The position numbers and the translations under genes were made by a program. The notes under the pieces are model-generated. The model did no database searches, was not told where the DNA came from, and was given only the letters and a program-made list of their open reading frames with translations. A stretch of DNA of 64,000 nucleotides from Phocoena phocoena (lineage: Eukaryota > Chordata > Mammalia > Artiodactyla > Phocoenidae), in assembly GCF_963924675.1 (NCBI RefSeq), contig NC_089222.1, forward strand, positions 134,256,281 through 134,320,280, written 5' to 3'. Positions within the stretch are counted from its first letter, which is position 1. The number at the start of each line of letters is the position of its first letter. Of this stretch, positions 57,300-64,000 are shown piece after piece.

Positions 57300-58650
57300 C
57301 TGAAAATGATTACAGGCATTGTTATCTATGATGATCAATTCAACAAATCTCAATCAAGCTCTTGTACAAGACCCGTGCCAGATACTGCCAGAGCGACAGA
57401 AAGAATCAGACGGCGCTCGCTACCAAAGTGACTACGCTCTATTTCTGGGGCTGAGCCATGGCCACCACGACCTAGGTTATAAGGCAGGATATGAGCGGCA
57501 CCAAGAGGGGTGAAGCGCAGAGGACACTCTGAGGGGAGGAACCCCAGTCCAGCGGTACAGATGCGAGAGGGCATCAGGAAACGGGGCAGAGGGGACGGCA
57601 TCTCAGGGAACAGAGTGCTTCAGGACAAGCAACGGCAAAGAAAAGCAGGTAACAGCTAGCAGCCCACGCAGCTCGGGGAAGGGAAGGCACTGCTGGCCGG
57701 CCAGGCTGGAGCCTGTTTTGGGATGGCCGTGAACGCCAGGCTGAGGAGTTAGCATTGACAGTGAGGCGACGGGCAGCGAGTGGCTTCTCTGGGAAGAAGT
57801 GGTGACGCCGTGAGACTCATCTTGCAGTGGTTGTAGAATGGACCCGGGCGGGGGCAGACCACGTAGCAGGCAGGCTCTGAAGAGTGCAGAGAAAGGTGTG
57901 ACGTAATCGAGAGCGTATCTGGTCTTTGCCCCCTGTTCCTGGCGCAGAGCTTCAAAAACCCTTGGCATTTCCTGAGTGATAGGGTTGTCATTATTCCTAA
58001 CCAGCCCCCTCTGACCAGACCTGGGTTCATGCTGACGAGGTGATCCATGTGAACCCCTGCATAGTTTGGGGAGGGGTGGCCCCCGCAGGAAGCCCAAGCT
58101 GGGACTAGCAGGTTGGAGCTTTCAGACACCCTCCCCGCACCCCCATCATCACCACCTCTGGAGAAGGGGATTGGAGAGGAGCTCAGTCACGTGGCCGCTG
58201 ATTTAACCAATCAGGTCCACACAATGAAACCCTGATAAAAATTCTGGACACTGAAGCTCAGTGGAGCTCCTGGATGGAGAGCACACTGAAGGTGTGCACC
58301 CGGGGTCCACTGAGGAGGAGAGGCCGCGGAGGTTCTGCACCCCCTGCCCCGGGCTCTAACTTTGCTCTATGGGTCTCTCCCATCCGGCGGTTTCTGAGTT
58401 GTATGCTTTATAACAAAACTTTATAACAAAATAGGAAATACAGCACTTGCAGCGTGTTCGGTGCATCATTCAAGCAAATTACTGAACCTGAAGTGGGGTG
58501 GTGGGAACCCCCAAACCTGCAGCCAAACCAGACAGAGTGCAGGTCACCTGGTGGCTGAGGACCTCACCCTTTAGCTTGCGGGGTCCGTGCCAGCTCTGGG
58601 TAGTTAGTGTCAGAGCTGAGTTGCAGGCCCCCCAGCTGGTGTCTGAACAC
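57300..58650. other. CFAP298 intron, nothing recognised
   Basis: Possible L2-like pieces at about 57330-57960. No further exon found. Confidence 0.4.
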
Positions 58651-58665
58651 AAAGGCTATCAGGGG

Positions 58666-58874
58666 GGCTTCCCTGGCGGCGCAGTGGTTGGGAGTCCGCC
58701 TGCTGATGCGGGGGACGCGGGTTCGTGCCCCGGTCCAGGAGGATCCCACATGCCACGGAGCGGCTGGGCCCGTGAGCCATGGCCGCTGAGCCTGCGCGTC
58801 TGGAGCCTGTGCTCCGCAACGGGAGAGGCCACAGCAGTGAGAGGCCCGCGTACCGCAAAAAAAAAAAAAAAAAA
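58666..58874 (+). mobile_element. Young CHR SINE
   Basis: Full-length with 'gcgtaccgcaaaa' end. Target duplication 'aaaggctatcagggg' at 58651-58665 and 58875-58889, a 15-bp exact match. Confidence 0.96.
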
Positions 58875-58889
58875 AAAGGCTATCAGGGG

Positions 58890-61450
58890 AGCCTTAAATA
58901 AAGTGGTGACCGTGGATATGAAACGAGGGGTTGGATTTTAGATGCATCTTAAATCCATGGGAGTGGACGGTACAGGACCAGACTTAAGGCATACAGGTGA
59001 CAGAGAGGAAGTGACGAAGGTGACACTGAGCCTGGATAACCGAGACAGCAGTGGCTCTTAGAAGAAATGGAAAGTCTGCAGGAAGTGCTTCCTCTAGGGT
59101 AAAGAACACAGGGCAGAGGAATCAATGAGCTCAGGTCTAGAAAACTTGAGTTTGAAGTGCTGGTTGGACTTTCAGGTAGAACCTTTTAGAAACCAGCTGG
59201 AAACTCAGGTTGCAAGTAAAGGAAGATGCTGGGGTAGAGGACAGAGATTTGAGAGTTATTGTGGAGAGTGGAATCTGTATTTGGCAGAGAAGATAAAATG
59301 CCGAGGAAGAAAGAGCAGAAAGAAAAGAGATTCAGGATAAAGTACTTTGAGAAACACCAAATTTAAGAGGCAAGAGCCAGAGAAAACAGCAACCAGGAAG
59401 CCGGGAGGGAACCAGGATAGAGGAGGCTCATGTACGTGGTCGAAAGACAGAGAGGGCTCCAGGAGTCAGATGGGAAAAGCCCCTGGATTTGCAGGAGGGG
59501 GGTCACTGTTGGCCCTGAGGCGGCCATTTCTGTGGCGGAAGAAAACAGAGGCCAGGTTCTGAGAAACCCGGGAGCATCTGGCCCGAGGATCTGGGGGCCT
59601 CTCCTTCGGGAAAGCTGCTGGGGGTGGGAAGATGGGGGAGGCGAGTGTTGGGGGGGCAGGTGGAAGGTTAAGCTGCAGAGGACTGATTTCAGGCTAAGGA
59701 AAGAGGCCCAAGTGTGCTTACAGAGTAGATGCTGCCATAGGACAGGGGAGACTAAAGGCATTATTCCTCCTGGGTTTCTAGAAGGGGGGATGCAGACCAG
59801 CTGGAGTGGGGGATGCAGCGGAAGTGGGAGAGCCCAGGGGCAGGAGACACTGGTCGGAGTTTCGAGGGAAGAACGAGAGAGATCCAGGAAGAGACAGTTT
59901 GCAGGGGGGACAAAAAACCGAGGGCTTATGCCAGATGGCCTCGACCTCACTGCCAAAGCAGGAGGCAGATCTGCCACGGAGAAGGTGAGAGGGCAGGAGC
60001 CCAAGAAGAGGAAGGGTCTGAGACAGGCTGGGGGGAGGGCCAGCGGGCCCGCAGTCCCCATGAGGTCAGAGCTTGCTCAGCAAAGGAGGTCAGGCCAGGA
60101 GCACGGGCCACGCAGAGACCCGGAGCCAGGAAGAGGCCACCTTGGGCCCTGCTGGGCTGGGAGGCGAGGTAGGGGAGAGGGGTTATCGGGAACCCTCGGC
60201 ACGCTGACAAGGGGCTGGGGGGCAAGGGCGGGGGCAGGGAAGGATGGAGGATCCTGCACTACGAGGACGACATCAGGGCCCACATCTGAGACGGAGCCGC
60301 TCTGAGTAACTGTGAGTTATAACCTGACCGAGCTGTAGGCAAGTGACACGGAAGGGAGATGAAAATCCTCGCTTCCGAGGAAATGCAGGAGTCCCGTGAC
60401 CTGGTACAACACGGATCATCAGCGTGGATGCCCAAGTCCCGGGGGGACAGGGGGCCAGGCAGCACCCGTGGCCTGAAGCTGATGCACCCCAGGGAAGGCA
60501 GAATGCCCTGGAGGCCCAGATTTAAACTCTCTTAAACCTACGTTCTCATCTGTAAGATGGAGGTAATATTCCTGCCTTACCTACTCCCAGTGCGGCTTAT
60601 GAAATTGTTTCCAAGTCATAAATCCTCATAAAATAAATCAGGCCTTCCCATGAGGGGCACATGCCGTAGAGATGGTGTGAAGATCTCCCGGATCCGGGGT
60701 CACCGGAGGGAAGCTGTCCCACTCAGAGGGCTCCACCCCCCACTACCAATATATGCAGAAAGGGGGAGCCACGGGGTCATTTTCTACAAAAACTCCACCA
60801 ATGTCAAGGGCGGTGATTCCCCACCAGATGCCATGGTTGGGTGACAGAGAAACTCACGGTGTGGCCTCAGGACGACAGAGATTCCCCGCTGTCCTGGTCT
60901 CCCACTCACAGCAGAGGGTGGGTCCCAGGAAGAGAGGCGGCATGGACACCATCATCCCACCCCAAGGAGCCCCAGTTTCGATATTCCACCGTCTTCCACT
61001 CTCCCCCTGAGGAACCTGAGCAATGGAGGTGGAGTCCCAGGCCCAGGGCCAAGGGACTGGTCACAGTGGGGCTGCTGGGACCTGAACTCTTCCTTCCCTG
61101 CTCGCCCAGTGGGTTCTGACCCACAGGGCTAAGTGCCCCACGCAGGGCAGGGTCTAGGGAGGCGAGAGCGACGCCGGCTGCATTTGGGAAGCAGCGTGGA
61201 AGCCCCGGGTGAGAAGTGAGGCCTGGCCACCCAGGAGCTCTGCAACTTTGGGAAAATCGCTGCAGCAAAGCGACTGGAGCCCCTGGGAAACCTCTCTCTC
61301 TCAACTATGACATGACTATGTAAAAAGACACACAGGCAAAGGGAAGAAGTGATACAAATGAATAGGAAGGATACCCACAGAAGCAAGAGTGGGGAGTGAA
61401 GGGGGCGGAGCAGGGTCCAGGCCACTGTTCTCCTAACGTGCTCTGAGATG
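58890..61450. other. CFAP298 intron; old repeat-like sequence, MIR at about 60520-60640
   Basis: 59120-59340 reads like an ancient repeat ('ttgagtttgaagtgctggtt'). The longest open frame of the window (291 codons, + strand, 59430-60305) has no domain and is Gly/Arg-rich because of purine-rich GC sequence. 'ctacgttctcatctgtaaga' at 60538 is antisense MIR. Confidence 0.45.
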
Positions 61451-62039
61451 TGCCCATTTGACTAGATGTTACTAGCTATTATCCTTTTAAAAAAAGGTTC
61501 TGCAGTCAAATGCATTTTGCAAACATTGGATCGAACCGAAGCCTTCCTTGTCGGCTTTCCCAGAGTCTTTCCTATATTAACAGGCAGAAGGGCAGCCTTT
61601 CCTGAAGCACTTAAAGGATTAGTTAAGAGCTTGAAGAATTTGGGAAATGTTGGTTTAGAAATGACAGTTATGCCCAGTGCATTGAGAGGAACAGAAGAAA
61701 AAGCAGTTATCAAGTGAGAAGGCCTGCAGTGGCGGGTGGGAGCAACTAGTACCAGCAACACATAAACAAAAGCGACTGATAAAAACATTCAATTCTTGAA
61801 AAATCCTTAAATTATTCTCCTCCAGACTCACAGTATATGCAGGTCAATGGTATGTTTCTCCTTCAATGAAACACTTTTTGTGTAAATACTTAAGACAATT
61901 ACAAAAAGCTAATTCGTAATAAACACATGCTGTGCCAGTCAGGTATCTGTAGATCCAGCGTGTGGTTACAATGTTCGCATCTCCCCATTCCACTTTCATT
62001 AGTTCTTAAGGGTTACAAACTACAACACATAGAACGGAC
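61451..62039. other. CFAP298 intron, nothing recognised
   Basis: An 83-codon + frame at 61466-61717 has a protein-like look (no low complexity) but I do not recognise it and there is no supporting start context or splice site. Confidence 0.35.
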
Positions 62040-62165
62040 AAGCAAGAAGGGTTTACTGTATAGCACAGGAACTTATATTTAATATCTTGTAATAACCTAA
62101 AATAGAATATAATCAGGAAAAACCACAAATGAATCAACTATACTTCAACTAAAAAAAAAAAAGTT
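62040..62165 (+). repeat. L1 3' end, sense
   Basis: 'ttactgtatagcacaggaac' to 'aatcaactatacttcaacta' and an A-run is the L1 3' terminus, 5'-truncated to about 125 bases. Confidence 0.9.
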
Positions 62166-62321
62166 AAGGAAACAAAATCATATATGCATCAATTCATATG
62201 TGCACCACATTTACACAAGCCGATAACCATTTCTGTCAGACCTGAGAGAACTGGGAGGATTGAGGACAATTATGAAAAGGAAAAGCTAGGGCCCACCCCG
62301 AACATGCTTGTTTCCCTTGCC

Positions 62322-62490
62322 TCTGGAAGGAGGAAGGAGGGAAGGAGGGAGGGGAAGAGAAAGAGAGAGAGAGAAAGAAACAGAGAGAAAGGAAGAAAAG
62401 AAAGAAAGAAAGAAAAAGAAGGAAAGAGAAAAGGAAAGAGAGAGAGGGAGAGGGAGGGAAGGAGGAGGGAGGAAAGGAAAGGAAAGAAAG
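62322..62490. repeat. Purine tract, (GGAA)n/(GA)n-like
   Basis: About 170 nearly pure purines with ggaagga, gaga and gaaa units. On the transcribed strand of CFAP298 it is a pyrimidine tract starting about 20 bases after a splice donor. Confidence 0.95.
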
Positions 62491-62510
62491 GCTTCATTTA
62501 AAAAGCTAAC

Positions 62511-62578
62511 CTTCGATATTATTGCTTTGGCTTCTTCTATAGTCTTCTTTAAAACTTGCTTCATCTTTTCATTTGGAG
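62511..62578 (-). CDS. CFAP298: CFAP298 coding exon, fifth from last
   Basis: On the - strand, an acceptor 'ttcatag' precedes 68 nt: two bases finishing an Ala codon, then 22 codons PNEKMKQVLKKTIEEAKAII and SK, followed by the donor 'gttagc' (GT, but not the common gta/gtg form). The next exon continues in phase 0. In human this is near residue 103-125, so about the first hundred residues are encoded by exons beyond the right edge; none was found in 62579-64000. A long purine-rich tract (pyrimidine in the transcript) begins about 20 bases inside the downstream intron. Confidence 0.9.
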
Positions 62579-63180
62579 CTATGAAAATAAAAAAGGGAAG
62601 GGGGAGAGAGACAGCCATCTTTAAAACTCTTCTTAAACATCTTAATCCCTTCTGTCTGCGTCAGGGAGGAAGTGAGATGAGAGAAAGTACAAGAATGGAA
62701 TTCAGATGAGGGATACAGGAAAGCTGGCTGTAAGAAATTAGGTAAAAATCTTTCAAACTTCATATGCTGAATAAATAACATAGCCATTGAAACTACTAGA
62801 AATACAAAACTGTATTAAAATAAAAGTGATTAAGACAATCTTGGTTAAAGATGAATAATGAACTGGTAAAAATAAACTGTTAACTCTTCTTACGAGTACC
62901 ATTAGTTTTTTCATTGATGCCATTCCTCCTAAAAAGCAAAAGATCTCTCCAAATTGAGAATGGGTTTAGGTATGAAAAGATGTGGAAGACAACCAACTAT
63001 TTTCTAGGTTAAAGTTCAAAAGAAATAATACTAGAAATTCCTATTATCTTCAATACTAAAAAAAAATTTCTGAGCATGCAAAGGCCTTATACGGACACTT
63101 TATTTCTTTCGCTCCTAATAGTGTTTTAAGGGCATAGTAGATACTTAGGTGTTTGTTAACTGATCAATTATAGTCTTTTA
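62579..63180. other. CFAP298 intron, nothing recognised
   Basis: AT-rich, no exon or confident repeat. Confidence 0.45.
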
Positions 63181-63531
63181 TTTTATTTTTTTTTAAAGAA
63201 TCCATGATAAACTTTCTTCATTTATTTATTTGGCTGCATTGGGTCTTCGTTGCTGCGCGCGGGCTTTCTCTAGTTGCAGCGAGTTTGGCCTACTCTTCAC
63301 TGCGGTGCGCGAGCTTCTCGTTGCAGTGGCTTCTCTTGTTGCAGAGCACGGGCTCTAGGCACACGGGCTTCAGTAGTTGTGGCTCGCGGGCTGTAGAGCA
63401 CAGGCTCAGTAGTTGTGGTGCACGGGCTTAGTTGCTCCGCGGCATGTGGGATCTTCCCGGACCGGGGCACGAACCCGTGTCCCCTGCATTGGCAGGCGGA
63501 CTCTCAACCACTGCACCACTAGGGAAGCCCC
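63181..63531 (-). mobile_element. CHR SINE, long form, antisense
   Basis: 'ggctgcattgggtcttcgtt' to 'gcaccactagggaagcccc'. Flanks 'tatagtctttta' (63169-63180) and 'tatagcctttta' (from 63532) form a target duplication with one difference. Confidence 0.93.
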
Positions 63532-63904
63532 TATAGCCTTTTAAATGGAGTTTTTCATGCAGGTTAAAAGGGATAAGAAGCTATCAAAATGGGTTATCAT
63601 CCCTTTTTCCTTCCAGTTCCACACAAACAACCATATACTAAAACAAGAGGAATTTCTTCAGTGTTCTGGTGTGTCCTAAGCTGCTTTGTACAAAAGAGAC
63701 ATGTCCTCAATTCGAGTGGAGACTGTTGGGCTGATATTTATTTCCTCCTTCCACACAGAATCTCTAAATAAACCCTGATCTGCAAACTGTAACAAAACAC
63801 ACCCTTCAATACATTATCAATGATTATCCCCTCAAACGATTAGGTCGCACCACATGAAAATGGCAATTTTCAATCACTTGTTGCCTACAAAAATGGTAAT
63901 TTCT

Positions 63905-64000
63905 TTTTTTTTTTACATCTTTATTGTAGTATAATTGCTTTACAATGGTGTGTTAGTTTCTGCTTTATAACAAAGTGAATCAGTTATACATATACATATG
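63905..64000 (-). repeat. L1 3' end, antisense, cut by the window edge
   Basis: A T-run then 'tttattgtagtataattgct' and 'tgctttataacaaagtgaat'. It continues beyond the window. Confidence 0.9.

Noticed and set aside
59430..60305. 291-codon open frame, the longest in the window
   Set aside because: Gly/Arg-rich composition from purine-rich GC DNA, no domain, an equally long frame on the opposite strand, and it lies in a CFAP298 intron within repeat-like sequence.

Overview
This is a eukaryotic (mammalian) nuclear window. Most of it is intron, intergenic DNA and interspersed repeats. Repeated tRNA-derived SINEs with the head 'gcttccctggtggcgcagtgg' and, in the young copies, a 'gcgtaccgcaaaa' end are the CHR-type SINEs of cetaceans and hippos. 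No BovB LINE or ruminant-only repeat was recognised, so a whale or dolphin is the best guess (inference). At least eight of these SINEs still have clear target-site duplications.

Two genes are supported, and they face each other tail to tail. On the + strand, the last three coding exons of EVA1C (eva-1 homolog C, a heparin-binding SLIT-receptor-like membrane protein) lie at 7898-7978, 9702-9791 and 18409-18785. They encode about 180 C-terminal residues including the transmembrane helix, and a polyA signal follows at 18961. On the - strand, the last five coding exons of CFAP298 (C21orf59/kurly, needed for dynein-arm assembly and cilia motility) lie at 62511-62578, 57141-57299, 55308-55439, 54490-54585 and 54088-54198. 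The N-terminal third of CFAP298 lies beyond the right edge. All internal exon boundaries have GT/AG sites and matching phases. The EVA1C > < CFAP298 order is that of human chromosome 21q22.11. In human, TCP10L sits in the gap; I could not recognise it here.

Layout: 1-7.9 kb, EVA1C intron with L1, L2-like and MIR pieces, a pyrimidine microsatellite and an LTR-like region. 7.9-19 kb, EVA1C 3' exons with hAT, MaLR-like LTR and L1 insertions between them. 19-54 kb, a roughly 35 kb intergenic desert packed with L1, LTRs, hAT elements, MIRs and CHR SINEs, plus several local duplications. 54-64 kb, the CFAP298 3' half with SINEs, a Tigger-type element and a long purine tract in its introns.

I found no new biological system. 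The most notable signals are structural: (1) an exact 139-bp unit repeated three times at 38.8-39.2 kb; (2) a 355-bp segment present at 47.06 and 48.47 kb with about three differences, one copy inside an L1 between direct repeats and the other carrying a later SINE; (3) a 195-bp local duplication at 44.7/45.5 kb; (4) a solo LTR with a 5-bp target duplication inside an older LTR; (5) a purine tract beginning about 20 bp inside a CFAP298 intron. Repeat family names come from memory of consensus sequences and were not checked against a library.
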